Positions 45,229-54,736 of a DNA stretch of 64,000 bases are shown one piece after another. The stretch is from an uncultured Collinsella sp. (GTDB lineage: Bacteria; Actinomycetota; Coriobacteriia; Coriobacteriales; Coriobacteriaceae). The stretch is taken from the NCBI GenBank assembly GCA_900541175.1, contig UQIT01000009.1, positions 5,022-69,021 on the forward strand, in the 5' to 3' direction. The position numbers and the translations under genes are program-made. Each line of letters opens with the position of its first letter. Positions within the stretch are counted from its first letter, which is position 1. A model generated the notes under the pieces. The model made no database searches. It had not been told where the DNA came from and worked only from the letters and a program-made list of their open reading frames with translations.

Positions 45229-46128
45229 TCACTCCGGATCAAACGACATGTCGCCCGAACCGACCTCAAAACGATACGTAGCAGACTTATCTCCGTTATC
45301 GAATTCAAGATTCAAAATGGTCTCGCCGTCGTAGCCAAGCGGAAGGAAATCGCTCTCGAAGTCGCCGCTGCCCAAGGTGAGGCTCGCCTTAAAGCCCGTC
45401 GAGTTTGGAACCGTCATCTCCACATCGCCCGAGCCCACGCATACGTCCATCGACTTCGCGGGGGCCTGGTAGAGCTCGAACGTCACATCGCCAGAACCGA
45501 CCTTGGCATTCAGGGTGTCGGTTACAGTGCCCGCGAACTCGACGTCTCCCGAGCCCAACGTCAAATCGAAGTCGTGGCACGCAATGTCCGTGATCGTCAG
45601 ATCCCCCGACCCCACATTCGCCGAAATGTCCATCATGTTATCGGCAAGCTCGCGCGGCAGCTCGATGGTGACCGTACGGTCAAGCGCACGCTCGTCATCG
45701 CAGTCGAACTGGTTAATCTTGAGCGTAGAGCCCCTAATCTCGGCCAGTTTTTGAGTGGCAGCATCGTAAGCAGTTACTCCTTTTGCAACGCGACCACTCT
45801 CGATGACACGCACCGGTCCATCGGAAACGTACTTGATATCGACCGTACCCGACGTCACATCCAGGTCAAGGGACTGGAATGAGTCGGCATCGAAGGTTTC
45901 ACTCGAAAGCTTTTGAGACTGAGCGGAGTAAATACCGTCATCCAAAACATCGTCCTCGTCAACCACATCGGCCATACCAAACAAGCCGGATACAACATCG
46001 TCGAAATCCCACGGTCCATCAAAATGAATCAAAGTCCGCGAAGTGCCAAAGACAAGTCCAATGATAAGCACAAACGCTCCGATACCAATGCCCAAGCGCC
46101 TCTTAGACTCATGCGAAAGCTTCATCAT
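45229..46128 (-). CDS. DUF4097 membrane-anchored protein
   Basis: A 299-residue protein with one N-terminal membrane helix (about residues 12-30) and an outside beta-helix-like domain of DUF4097 type, seen as repeated GSGDV/GSGDL turns (VGSGDLTI, LGSGDVEF, VGSGDVTF, VGSGDVEM, LGSGDFES, VGSGDMSF). DUF4097 domains occur in envelope stress proteins such as LiaX. It overlaps the XRE regulator gene by 4 bp (ATGA), so the two are translationally coupled and likely form one sensing unit. Confidence 0.88.
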   Translation of the reverse strand: MMKLSHESKRRLGIGIGAFVLIIGLVFGTSRTLIHFDGPWDFDDVVSGLFGMADVVDEDDVLDDGIYSAQSQKLSSETFDADSFQSLDLDVTSGTVDIKYVSDGPVRVIESGRVAKGVTAYDAATQKLAEIRGSTLKINQFDCDDERALDRTVTIELPRELADNMMDISANVGSGDLTITDIACHDFDLTLGSGDVEFAGTVTDTLNAKVGSGDVTFELYQAPAKSMDVCVGSGDVEMTVPNSTGFKASLTLGSGDFESDFLPLGYDGETILNLEFDNGDKSATYRFEVGSGDMSFDPE

Positions 46129-46847
46129 TCATCACCCTCTTTGGCAATCGGCTCAGCGGTGGTCGCGGTAGCCATGTCAACGTCAACCGCTGTGGAAACG
46201 TCCTCCCCCTTAGTCCTAACGACCACCGACGCCGGACCAACCTGGATATCCCCGCGCGCCCAATCGCCATCGAGCGCACGCGCCACCCAGTGATAGATGG
46301 GAATCGTAAAGAAGATCAGTGCGGGAAAAGGGCTGACACCAACCAGGAACATCAGCAAAAAGAACAGCAGCCAGCACACGGCCCAATACGGGAACGACTG
46401 GAAGGGGCCCTTCACCGGAGTCGAGCCAACTGCGTGGCCACTCGTCGCCTGCGCCGTAGCAGCGTTGGCGGCCTGCGCACTCCAACTCGCCGCCTGCGCC
46501 GCCTTGGCTGCCGCGTCACTTGCCTGCGTTGCCGCCTCAGTCGCGCGTGCCGCCGCCTCATGGGTGCGAGCACGCTCTGCCGCCTCGGCCTCGCGCTGAC
46601 GAGCGCGGTCCTCGTTCTCAAACTCGATATCGTCCTCGATCTCGTCGCTCGGATTGAGCAGCTCGTCCAAACTCACGCCATAGAGTTTAGCGAGCGAGAT
46701 CAGGTTCTCGGTATCGGGCGAGCTCTCCGCGCGCTCCCATTTACTGACCGCCTGGCGCGACAGCCCCAGCTTTCGCGCGAGCCCTTCTTGGCTAAAACCC
46801 TTGCTGCGACGAAGGTCGGCGAGCCGCTGCGCAGTTTCTACATTCAT
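46125..46847 (-). CDS. XRE-family regulator with membrane segment
   Basis: A 240-residue protein: an N-terminal helix-turn-helix (LRRSKGFSQEGLARKLGLSR, then QAVSKWERAESSPD), an acidic stretch, an alanine-rich coiled region (about residues 85-135) and two membrane helices around 150-190. It is thus a DNA-binding protein tethered to the membrane. It is encoded ahead of a DUF4097 protein, which suggests that it senses envelope state and regulates its own operon. The ATG at 46845-46847 has AGGAGGAACC, a strong RBS; the long upstream extension is non-coding. Confidence 0.9.
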   Translation of the reverse strand: MNVETAQRLADLRRSKGFSQEGLARKLGLSRQAVSKWERAESSPDTENLISLAKLYGVSLDELLNPSDEIEDDIEFENEDRARQREAEAAERARTHEAAARATEAATQASDAAAKAAQAASWSAQAANAATAQATSGHAVGSTPVKGPFQSFPYWAVCWLLFFLLMFLVGVSPFPALIFFTIPIYHWVARALDGDWARGDIQVGPASVVVRTKGEDVSTAVDVDMATATTAEPIAKEGDE

Positions 46848-47114
46848 GGTTCCTCCTATGTGATGCCAGCCGTGCCGCCGGACCGTTTTTCTTCTTAAGG
46901 CGCCTTGCACAGTTAAAAATCTATCCGCCACCGCCAAAAGCATGCCACCTATTCTAGTGAGATTTTTGACAACCGGCGGTTGCGGGTGCATATGAGCTGC
47001 GGAAATGTGTCCAAACAAAGCAATGACCCGTAGCTTGGTTGTCCCCGTTGCGGCGTAAACGGTAGTATGGTCGTACTGTTTATTCCGCACCGCCAACGGA
47101 GGGAGTTCCGCGCC

Positions 47115-47987
47115 GTGAACCGCGATTTCGCCTCATCGCTCATCCAGCTCAACAATACGTTCTATCGCGAGCACTCCGCCTCCTTTTCCGATACGCGCCA
47201 GGCCCCGTGGCCCGGCTGGGTGCGCACCATGGACATCGCGCTCGAACAGCTCGACGTCGCCACGATCGAGCATCCCGTCCGCGTCTTCGATCTTGCCTGC
47301 GGCAATATGCGATTCGAGAATTTTGCCGCCGGCGGCGCACTTGCCGCCAAGGGCGTCGACGGCGCAAACCCCTCGGCAGACGCCAGCTGCCCGTTTGAGT
47401 TCTATGGTGTCGACTCGTGTCAAGATTTGGCTATCGATGCACATGGCCACGCCCTGCGCATTCCCAACCTGCACTTCCAGGAACTCGACGCGCTCGATGC
47501 CCTCATGAAGCTCAACCCCGCCGAGACGCCCGATGTCCTTTTCGACGCACCGCTCGCCGACATCTCGGTCTGCTTTGGCTTTATGCACCACGTGCCGTCA
47601 TGCGAGTATCGTGTACGCGTGCTCGACGCCCTGGTGCGCCAGACGCGCCCGGGCGGCATCATCGCTATCAGTTTTTGGGAGTTTATGAACGACGAGCGCA
47701 TGGCTCGCAAGGCCGTTCGAGCCGAAGCCCGCGCCGAGCTCACCCCGCCGTTTGAGGGTTACGATTCCGCGCAGTTTGAAGCCGGCGACCACCTTATTGG
47801 CTGGCAAAACGACCGTCACGCCTACCGTTATTGCCATCACTTTGACGATCAGCAGATCACCGACCTGGTGCGCGGCGTCCGTACGTTCTACAAGAGCGGC
47901 GAGGTCCCCGTGCGCGAGCTTGAGCGCTTCCATGCTGACGGTCGCAGCGGCGATCTCAACCGCTATGTGATTCTCAAGCGCCTGTAG
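47115..47987 (+). CDS. SAM-dependent methyltransferase (Trm9-like)
   Basis: A 290-residue class I methyltransferase with motif I VFDLACGNMRFE, FYGVDSCQDL, and a post-motif region CFGFMHHVPSCEYRVRVLDA, then LVRQTRPGGIIAISFWEF. The HH and R..ALVR..RPGG pattern is like the Trm9/ALKBH8 tRNA methyltransferases, which methylate the carboxymethyluridine made by Elp3. This is inference; it could be another small-molecule methyltransferase. The GTG at 47115 is preceded by GGAGGGAG; the longer in-frame start at 47067 is less likely. Confidence 0.8.
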   Translation: MNRDFASSLIQLNNTFYREHSASFSDTRQAPWPGWVRTMDIALEQLDVATIEHPVRVFDLACGNMRFENFAAGGALAAKGVDGANPSADASCPFEFYGVDSCQDLAIDAHGHALRIPNLHFQELDALDALMKLNPAETPDVLFDAPLADISVCFGFMHHVPSCEYRVRVLDALVRQTRPGGIIAISFWEFMNDERMARKAVRAEARAELTPPFEGYDSAQFEAGDHLIGWQNDRHAYRYCHHFDDQQITDLVRGVRTFYKSGEVPVRELERFHADGRSGDLNRYVILKRL

Positions 47988-48106
47988 GCACCGACGACTC
48001 GCCGTCGAGCCGCACCGCGTCTTTCGGGCAAACTATGCCCACCCCTTTTTCAACCCATTGATGGAACGCGCAGCCATGCGTTCCATACTTATGACCAAGG
48101 AGCCTC

Positions 48107-48946
48107 ATGGGAGCCGTCCACGTTCGCACGCCTAAGAACTTTGTGCTCGAGGAGCGCCTGGAGCGCTACGCCGATGCAATTGAGACGAACCCCGAGGCCT
48201 ATGCCGGAGATTGGCGCGAGGCCTGTGCGCCAGTTGGCAGCAAGCCCTTCGAACACCTTCACCTGGACCTTGGTTGTGGCAAGGGAACGTACCTTGTAGA
48301 GCGCGCGGGCCACGAGCCAAACACCCTCTTTATCGGCATGGACCAGGAGCCCATCTGCATTGCCTATGCCGCGCAGAAAATCTGCGAGCAGGAGCTATCC
48401 AACGCACTCGTCCTGCCCCGAGGCGCCGCATCGCTGCCACAGCTATTTGCCGCAGGCGAGCTCGATGCCATCACCATCAACTTTCCCACGCCGCAGCCCA
48501 AGGCCAAGTACGCCAAAAAACGACTCGTCCATGTCGACCATTTGATGCTCTACCGCCCGCTCTTTGCAGCCAACGCCACCGTCACGCTGCGCACCGACAG
48601 CAAACCATTGCGCGATTACGCCCTGGGACAGTTTGCCGCGGCCGGCTACGACACGCTTTGGGTAAGTGACGACGTACGCCGCGACCATCCCGAGCATCCC
48701 GAGACCGAGTACGAGCGCCGCACGCGCGAGATGGGTGCCGCCGTCTATGGCATTCGCGCCACACCTGGAGCGCAGCCCAGCGATGAACAGCTCGCGGCGG
48801 GCCGCGCGCAGGAGCAAAGCCTTGCCTGCTACCTGCCCGAAAACCTCGATGCGCTCACCTATGTACCTCTGGGCATGGAAGAGGCCGTCGAGAACTTTAG
48901 AAACCGCGCCCGCAAAGGCAAGAAGCGCCTGCCGCAGGAGTCCTAG
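48107..48946 (+). CDS. trmB: tRNA (guanine-46-N7)-methyltransferase TrmB
   Basis: A 279-residue protein with LDLGCGKGTYLVERA (SAM site), TINFPTPQPKAKYAKKRLVH, the diagnostic TrmB motif, and TEYERRTREMG near the C-terminus. TrmB methylates G46 in the variable loop of tRNA. The ATG has AAGGAGC upstream. The C-terminus is about 30-40 residues longer than usual and basic (RARKGKKR), which may help tRNA binding. Confidence 0.9.
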   Translation: MGAVHVRTPKNFVLEERLERYADAIETNPEAYAGDWREACAPVGSKPFEHLHLDLGCGKGTYLVERAGHEPNTLFIGMDQEPICIAYAAQKICEQELSNALVLPRGAASLPQLFAAGELDAITINFPTPQPKAKYAKKRLVHVDHLMLYRPLFAANATVTLRTDSKPLRDYALGQFAAAGYDTLWVSDDVRRDHPEHPETEYERRTREMGAAVYGIRATPGAQPSDEQLAAGRAQEQSLACYLPENLDALTYVPLGMEEAVENFRNRARKGKKRLPQES

Positions 48947-49011
48947 GGGCTTCTGATGGTCGCGGCGTCGGCAAACAAGTGAAAATAGGCGTCAGCGAAC
49001 GACCCTCAAAC

Positions 49012-49134
49012 CTAAGTGAGTAGACTTTTTTGCAATAGCCAAGCACAACCCGCATAACGAAAACTAAAACCGCAGGTAGAGCTCTTGCGCAAAAGCCATG
49101 TGCTCGCGATATTGCAAAAAGTCTACTCACTTAG
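49012..49134 (+). repeat. 123-bp TIR element, copy 1
   Basis: Terminal inverted repeats of 24-25 bp: CTAAGTGAGTAGACTTTTTT at the left and its complement at the right end. CGCAGGTA occurs at offset 60. It lies between trmB and the Ski2-like helicase gene. No target-site duplication was recognised. Confidence 0.85.
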
Positions 49135-49256
49135 CTGGCAACTGCACCAAACGGCTGGGCAGAACGCCCATTTCCTGCATTTTCTCGCGCGCTGGCACCC
49201 CGCGCCGCTGCTACGCCATAATAGTTGGCGGACAAACGGCGAGAGAAAGCAACCAC

Positions 49257-51938
49257 ATGGCACAGACCACGACAGATACCGCCGCCAGCACCGTCTCCGG
49301 CGCCGGCGCCGCCAGCTCATTCTCGGGCGGCACGGGAACCGAAGCCGAGTTTGGCTCGCTCGGCGCGCTCTCCCCCACCTGGTGGGAGCCCGAGGGCGGC
49401 AGCGAGCCCGAACCGTGGCTCACGCCCGATCAAGCCTTCGAACGCTTCTTTGAATGGACGAGCGATCGCGGCATTGAACTGTGGGATCACCAAGAAGAGG
49501 CCCTCATGGACCTGGCTGCCGGCGATCACGTCATTTTAGGCACACCGACCGGATCGGGTAAATCGCTCGTCGCGCTGGGCATGCTCTTTATGGGCATGGC
49601 GCAGGGCAAGCGCTGCTACTACACGGCTCCCATCAAGGCTCTGGTCAGCGAGAAGTTTTTCGACCTTGTGCAGGTGCTCGGCCGCGATAACGTAGGCATG
49701 ATTACCGGCGACACGCATATCAACACCAAGGCACCCGTCATCTGCTGCACGGCAGAGATCCTTGCCAACGACGCACTGCGCGAGAGCGAAGATGCCGACG
49801 TGGGCTGCGTGGCCATGGACGAGTTCCACTACTTTGCCGACCCCGACCGCGGTTGGGCTTGGCAGGTGCCGCTGCTCACCCTGCCCCACACGCAATTCAT
49901 GCTCATGAGCGCCACGCTCGGCGATGTCACTGCCATCGCCGCCTCACTCGAGGAACACACCGGTGCTACCTGCGACTTGGTCGTCGATGCCCCGCGCCCC
50001 GTGCCGCTGAGCTACGACTACGTGACGACCTCCCTCGAGGGCACGGTCGAGCTCGCCATGCGCCGCGGCGAGGCCCCGCTCTATATCGTGCACTTTAGCC
50101 AGGATGCCGCCCTTGCAACGGCACAGTCGCTCGCCAATTTTGGCATCGCCAGCAAGGAGCAGCGCGAGGCCATCAAAGAAGCGGCAAAGGGGACGAGCTT
50201 CTCCACGGCCTTTGGTAAGATTCTCAAACGCCTGCTTGGATGCGGCGTCGGCGTGCACCATGCCGGCATGTTGCCGCGCTATCGCCTGCTGGTGGAGCGC
50301 CTGGCGCAGCAGGGCCTGCTGCCCGTCATCTGCGGCACCGATACGCTCGGCGTCGGCATCAACGTACCCATCCACACCGTGGTACTCACCGCGCTCACCA
50401 AGTTCGACGGCTACAAGATGCGTCGCCTGCGCGCCCGCGAGTTCCATCAGATTGCCGGTCGCGCCGGCCGCTCGGGCTTCGATACCGAGGGCATGGTCAT
50501 CGCCGAGGCCCCGGAGCACGAGATCGAGAACGCCAAACTCATGGCCAAGGCGGGCGACGACCCCAAGAAGCTCCGCAAGATTAAAAAGAAGAAGGCCCCC
50601 GAGGGCTTTGTCACCTGGAACAAGCAGACCTTTGAGCGCCTGATCGAGACGCAGCCCGAGACGCTCAAGCCGCGCCTTCGCATCACGCACTCCATGGTGA
50701 TTAGCGTGGTCGAGCAGGGCGGCGATGCCCGAGTCCGCGTACACGACCTCATCGAGACGAGCTTGCAGACCCCCGAGGAAAAGGCCAAGCTCGAGGTTCG
50801 CGCCGACGAAATCTTCGCCACGCTCATCGATTCCGGCGTCGTCGTTCGCACCGAAGTGCCGCCCGCACCCGATGCCCCGACTGACGCCGCACCAGACATC
50901 GACTATGCGCTGACGGTCGATCTGCCCGAGGACTTTGCGCTCGACCAGCCGCTCTCGCCGTTTTTGCTTGCCGCGTTGGAGCTGCTCGATCCCGAGAGTG
51001 AGACCTATACCATGGATCTGATCTCGATGGTCGAGGCAACGCTCGAGGATCCCAAACAGGTGCTGCGCGCACAGGAGCGTGCCGCACGCGATCGCGCTAT
51101 GGCCGAGATGAAGGCCGACGGCATCGAGTATGAGGAGCGCTTGGAGCGCATCCAAGACGTCACATACGAAAAGCCGCTCGAGGACTTGCTGGACGCCGCC
51201 TTTGACAAGTACTGTCAGGAGGTTCCTTGGGCCAACGACTACCAGCTCTCGCCCAAGAGCGTCCTGCGCGACATGCTGGAGAGCGCAAGCGATTTTAAGG
51301 GCTATATTCAAAAGCTCGGTATCGCCCGCTCCGAAGGCATTCTGCTGCGCTACCTAGCCGAGGCCTACCGCTCCCTCGATCGCACCGTGCCCATTGAGAA
51401 GCGCGATGAGCGCTTGCGCGACATCATTTCGTGGCTCGGCTTTGTGGTGCGCTCGGTCGACTCGAGCCTGGTGGACGAGTGGGAGAACGCCGGCAACCCG
51501 GCGGCCCTCGATGCCGCGCCGCCGCAGGGCATCGACGAGGTCGTGGCGGACCGTCGCGGCTGCACGCTGTTGGTGCGCAACGCACTCTTCCGCCGCGTAA
51601 CCCTTGCCGCCCGCGGACACGTGCGCGACCTGGGCGAGCTCGACGACGACTGGGGCATGAGCGAGATCCGCTGGCAAAAAGCACTCGACGCTTACCACGA
51701 GCAGCACGAGGAAATCCTCACCGATGGAGATGCCCGCAGCGCCGCGATGTTTTCCATCGACGAATCCGACGAGAAGACCGCGCACGTATGGCACGTGCAC
51801 CAGATCTTTGCTGACGAGGATGGCGACCACGACTTTGGCATCATGGGCGATGTCGATCTGGACGCCACGCAAGACGGTGGCGAGGTCATCTTCAAAAACT
51901 ACCGCGTCGGCTTTATCGAAGACCTGCTCGAGGACTAG
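49257..51938 (+). CDS. Ski2-like DEAD/DEAH-box helicase with DUF3516
   Basis: An 893-residue helicase: Walker A GTPTGSGKS (95-103), DEFH in MDEFHYFAD, MSATLGD, and helicase C with GTDTLGVGINVP and HQIAGRAGRSGFD, followed by a long C-terminal DUF3516 region. The N-terminal 40 residues are low-complexity Ala/Ser/Gly. Ski2-like proteins of this type are common in Actinobacteria and probably act in RNA or DNA processing; the role is not established. The ATG at 49257 has GAGAGAAAG upstream; a CATAAT at 49217-49222 may be its -10. Confidence 0.88.
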   Translation: MAQTTTDTAASTVSGAGAASSFSGGTGTEAEFGSLGALSPTWWEPEGGSEPEPWLTPDQAFERFFEWTSDRGIELWDHQEEALMDLAAGDHVILGTPTGSGKSLVALGMLFMGMAQGKRCYYTAPIKALVSEKFFDLVQVLGRDNVGMITGDTHINTKAPVICCTAEILANDALRESEDADVGCVAMDEFHYFADPDRGWAWQVPLLTLPHTQFMLMSATLGDVTAIAASLEEHTGATCDLVVDAPRPVPLSYDYVTTSLEGTVELAMRRGEAPLYIVHFSQDAALATAQSLANFGIASKEQREAIKEAAKGTSFSTAFGKILKRLLGCGVGVHHAGMLPRYRLLVERLAQQGLLPVICGTDTLGVGINVPIHTVVLTALTKFDGYKMRRLRAREFHQIAGRAGRSGFDTEGMVIAEAPEHEIENAKLMAKAGDDPKKLRKIKKKKAPEGFVTWNKQTFERLIETQPETLKPRLRITHSMVISVVEQGGDARVRVHDLIETSLQTPEEKAKLEVRADEIFATLIDSGVVVRTEVPPAPDAPTDAAPDIDYALTVDLPEDFALDQPLSPFLLAALELLDPESETYTMDLISMVEATLEDPKQVLRAQERAARDRAMAEMKADGIEYEERLERIQDVTYEKPLEDLLDAAFDKYCQEVPWANDYQLSPKSVLRDMLESASDFKGYIQKLGIARSEGILLRYLAEAYRSLDRTVPIEKRDERLRDIISWLGFVVRSVDSSLVDEWENAGNPAALDAAPPQGIDEVVADRRGCTLLVRNALFRRVTLAARGHVRDLGELDDDWGMSEIRWQKALDAYHEQHEEILTDGDARSAAMFSIDESDEKTAHVWHVHQIFADEDGDHDFGIMGDVDLDATQDGGEVIFKNYRVGFIEDLLED

Positions 51939-51960
51939 CCGAACATACTGGAACGAAACG

Positions 51961-52001
51961 AAGCGGGGTCGCTGGCAACATCGCCAGCGGCCCCGCTTTT
52001 T
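51961..52001 (+). terminator. Terminator of the helicase gene
   Basis: Stem AAGCGGGGTCGCTGGC with its complement (one G:U pair) and a TTTTT run. Confidence 0.88.
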
Positions 52002-52018
52002 GCGCGATACGCTATCCC

Positions 52019-53776
52019 CTACTCGGTATCCTCGACCTCATACGAATCCGCCTCGGCGGGCTCATCGTTTGCCCCTGTCGCAGCCCCGCGCGCCTCGTCA
52101 AACGCCGCCTTCATGGTCTTGTTGCCCCAGGTGAGCTTGCGAATGGTAAGATCGTCGGCCTTCTTGTTGGCTAGACGTAAATTGTTCTCGGAGGACAGCA
52201 ATGCCTCCTTGGTTTTCTGCAGATGGCTAATCGTCTTGTCAATCTCCTCGATCGCCGTCTGGAACTTACGGCTCGCAAGCTCATAGTTGCGGCCGAAGTC
52301 GTTCTTGAACTTCTCCATCTTGGCCTCGAAGTTCGTGACGTCGATGTTCTGTTGCTTGTACTCCGCCAGCTCCTGCTTATAGCGCAGCGAACCCATGGCG
52401 GCGTTGCGCAGCAGCGTGATCATGGGAATGAAGAACTGCGGGCGGATCACGTACATCTTCTCATAGCGGTAACTCACGTCGACTATCCCTGCGTTATAGA
52501 GCTCGCTTTCGGGCTCGAGCAGTGTGCAGAGCACCGCGTACTCACAGCCTTTCTGGCGACGATCGTGATCGAGTTTCTTAAAGAAGTCCTCGTTTTTGTG
52601 CTTGGTCGCGGTCTCGTCGTTCTCGTTTTTCATCTCGAACATAATCGAAATGACCTCGTTACCGCTTGCGTCGCACTCGCGGAAGATAAAGTCGCCCTTG
52701 GTGCCCTCGGACGCATCGTTATCCTTCTCGAAGTACGCGTTAGGAAACGCCGTCATGCGCAGACGGTTAAACTCGGTCTCGCAGTGCTGCTCGAGCGACT
52801 CGCCCACCATCTTGGTGGACAGGCGGACCTTCATGTCCTTAAGGCGCTCGATCTCTTCATCCTTGTAGCGAATCAGGTCATCGCTCGCACGCTTGGCCTG
52901 CGCAAGCTCGAGCTCGTGTGCCGCCTTGGCCTGTTCCTCGCGAGAATCGCGCACAGCCAGCTCGCTCGTCAGTTTGGCACGTGCCTCATCGCGCTCTCGC
53001 TCCGCCGCGGCGACCGCCTCTGACAGGTTCATTTTTGCCATCAGTTCCTGCTCGCGCAGCTGGGCACGCAGGCCCTCGGCCTCTTGCTCGGACTGAGCCT
53101 TTGCGGCGGAAAACTTCTCCTGCGCCTTCGCGCGATAGTCAGTAAGCGCGCGCTCGGCCTCGCTGCGAGCGGCATCGAGCTCACGCTGCGACTCTGCCGC
53201 GGCAGCGGCAAGCGCCATCTCCTGGGCTTTGTCCGCCGCGGCGAGCCTGGCCTGCAGCTCAGCAATCTGAGCGTCGCGCGCAGCTAAATCGTTTTGAGCA
53301 GCGTTGCGCGCCGCCGACTCGGCAAGCTTTGCTTCGTCATCTTTGCGCCCAAGCTGCGCACGCAGGCTATCAATCTCACGCTGGAGTTCGGCATTTTCCT
53401 TTTGAGCATTGGCTCGTGCCTCTACCGCCGCGCGCTGGCTTGCACTCTCGCGCTCTGCGGCAGCGCCCTCGAGCTTAGCGCGCAGCTCGGCAAGCTCAGC
53501 ATCGCGCTTGGCAACCTCTTGCGCCAGTTTCTGATCCGCAGTGTTCTTCTGCTCGACAAGCTGAGCGTTGCGCTGAGACTCTGCCTCCTGCAAAGCAGCC
53601 GTCGAACGCGAGCGCTCAAGCTCCAGCGCTTGCTCGCCCTCGCGCTGGACTGCCTTCACACGCTCGTCCAGGTCGCGCGAAAACTCGGCATCGCGTACTT
53701 GCTTGACAATATCCGCATAGCCGGACGCATCGACCTTAAAAACTTCGCCGCAATGCGGGCACTTAATCTCGTTCAT
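52019..53776 (-). CDS. DUF2130 coiled-coil protein with zinc ribbon
   Basis: A 585-residue protein. It starts with a half zinc ribbon (KCPHCGEVF), continues as a very long Ala/Glu/Gln-rich coiled coil (about residues 30-320), and has a C-terminal DUF2130 domain with SEGTKGDFIFRE and IMFEMKNEND. The spacing GD...E-x-K is the pattern of PD-(D/E)XK nucleases, so a nuclease-like fold is plausible. It resembles RmuC in overall design. The function is unknown. The ATG has GAGGAGC upstream. Confidence 0.85.
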   Translation of the reverse strand: MNEIKCPHCGEVFKVDASGYADIVKQVRDAEFSRDLDERVKAVQREGEQALELERSRSTAALQEAESQRNAQLVEQKNTADQKLAQEVAKRDAELAELRAKLEGAAAERESASQRAAVEARANAQKENAELQREIDSLRAQLGRKDDEAKLAESAARNAAQNDLAARDAQIAELQARLAAADKAQEMALAAAAAESQRELDAARSEAERALTDYRAKAQEKFSAAKAQSEQEAEGLRAQLREQELMAKMNLSEAVAAAERERDEARAKLTSELAVRDSREEQAKAAHELELAQAKRASDDLIRYKDEEIERLKDMKVRLSTKMVGESLEQHCETEFNRLRMTAFPNAYFEKDNDASEGTKGDFIFRECDASGNEVISIMFEMKNENDETATKHKNEDFFKKLDHDRRQKGCEYAVLCTLLEPESELYNAGIVDVSYRYEKMYVIRPQFFIPMITLLRNAAMGSLRYKQELAEYKQQNIDVTNFEAKMEKFKNDFGRNYELASRKFQTAIEEIDKTISHLQKTKEALLSSENNLRLANKKADDLTIRKLTWGNKTMKAAFDEARGAATGANDEPAEADSYEVEDTE

Positions 53777-53840
53777 AGCAGCTCCTCGATGGACGCAAAT
53801 TTCGACCGCCTACACTCTACCGCGCCGCACGGACAAAAAA

Positions 53841-53869
53841 GGCGCCGCCGCCATAATGGCAACGGCGCC
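53841..53869. terminator. Hairpin between DUF2130 and phosphoesterase genes
   Basis: Stem GGCGCCG/CGGCGCC preceded by AAAAAA, which reads as a T-run on the reverse strand. Likely a terminator of the reverse-strand phosphoesterase-HIRAN side or a leader hairpin of the coiled-coil gene. Confidence 0.5.
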
Positions 53870-53871
53870 AG

Positions 53872-53908
53872 AACCACCACAAAGGTGCCTGTCCCCTTTG
53901 TGGTGGTT
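53872..53908. repeat. 14-bp perfect inverted repeat
   Basis: AACCACCACAAAGG (53872-53885) and its exact complement (53895-53908) enclose TGCCTGTCC. The loop sequence recalls the CCTGTCCC of the 39.8/63.8 kb repeat family. Confidence 0.75.
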
Positions 53909-53926
53909 TGAGTGACAGTTTGAAAA

Positions 53927-54472
53927 TTACAGTCCAAAGAAGTCAAGGATTTGGTCACGGCTTACGGGTCTGTAGTCGTTGGCATCAAGGCCAACGTCAT
54001 AGCGCAGAATCGGGCGCTCGCGATCGCGGTTGCGTGCGTTGGTGCGGTCACCCCTGCTGTGGATATGTCCGTGCAGCATAATGGCGCCACGTGCCTTGCC
54101 GTTCCAGCTGAGCATGGGGTAGTGGCTCATAACCAGACGATGGCCCTTGGCATAGCCGGGAGCAATCTCCAGGTAATCGCGCACGTCTTCCCAAATCTGC
54201 GGTACGTCAGAATCTTCCCAGTCGCCGTCATGGTTACCGCGGATGAGCGTCACGTTCTGGCATTCGATACGCTCGCGCAGGCGCACCGCCTCCGCCGGGG
54301 GCAAACGATAGGTAAAGTCACCCAGAATATAGAGGCGGTCATCCGCAGCCACGCACTCATTGATGGCATCGATGACCTTGCGATTCATCTCCTCGACCGA
54401 ATCAAACGGTCGATCCATGTCGTGCAAGATATTCGTATCGCCCAGGTGCAGGTCGGCGGTAAACCACATCAT
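53927..54472 (-). CDS. Calcineurin-like metallophosphoesterase
   Basis: A 181-residue enzyme with all five metal motifs: DLH (residues 7-9), GDF (51-53), GNHD (79-82), SHYPM and HGHIH. The short form with these spacings is a compact phosphoesterase like YfcE or the phage/bacterial nucleases; the substrate is unknown. The ATG-ATG start follows GAGGGC. It is encoded after the 59-residue protein and HIRAN genes on the same strand. Confidence 0.88.
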   Translation of the reverse strand: MMWFTADLHLGDTNILHDMDRPFDSVEEMNRKVIDAINECVAADDRLYILGDFTYRLPPAEAVRLRERIECQNVTLIRGNHDGDWEDSDVPQIWEDVRDYLEIAPGYAKGHRLVMSHYPMLSWNGKARGAIMLHGHIHSRGDRTNARNRDRERPILRYDVGLDANDYRPVSRDQILDFFGL

Positions 54473-54538
54473 CGTCTATGCCCTCATTTCGCAATGCGTC
54501 CAACTCGTGCTAAGTATACAGACACAGCGATGCGACGG

Positions 54539-54718
54539 TTAGCCAAAGAGCCCGCCGAACAGTCCGCGGCGGCGCTTGTTCTTTTTATTCGAACCTTTGC
54601 CCTGGGCGTTCTTATCCTTTTGCTTTTTGCGATCCTGCTCCAGCTCATCGTCATCGAGTAGCATATCCCACTCAAACGGATCATCCGTTAAATCGAACAG
54701 GTCATCGTCGTCAAGCAT
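54539..54718 (-). CDS. Small charged protein, 59 aa
   Basis: This reading frame has an excellent AGGGAGG site 5 nt upstream of the ATG at 54716-54718. The product is bipolar: an acidic N-terminal half (MLDDDDLFDLTDDPFEWDML), then a lysine/arginine-rich stretch (RKKQKDKN, KKNKRRRG) and a terminal GLFGGLFG. No family is recognised. The charge pattern suggests binding to nucleic acid or a protein partner. It sits between the HIRAN gene (19 bp upstream) and the phosphoesterase gene, in the same orientation. Confidence 0.75.
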   Translation of the reverse strand: MLDDDDLFDLTDDPFEWDMLLDDDELEQDRKKQKDKNAQGKGSNKKNKRRRGLFGGLFG

Positions 54719-54736
54719 GGCAGCCTCCCTTACCGA

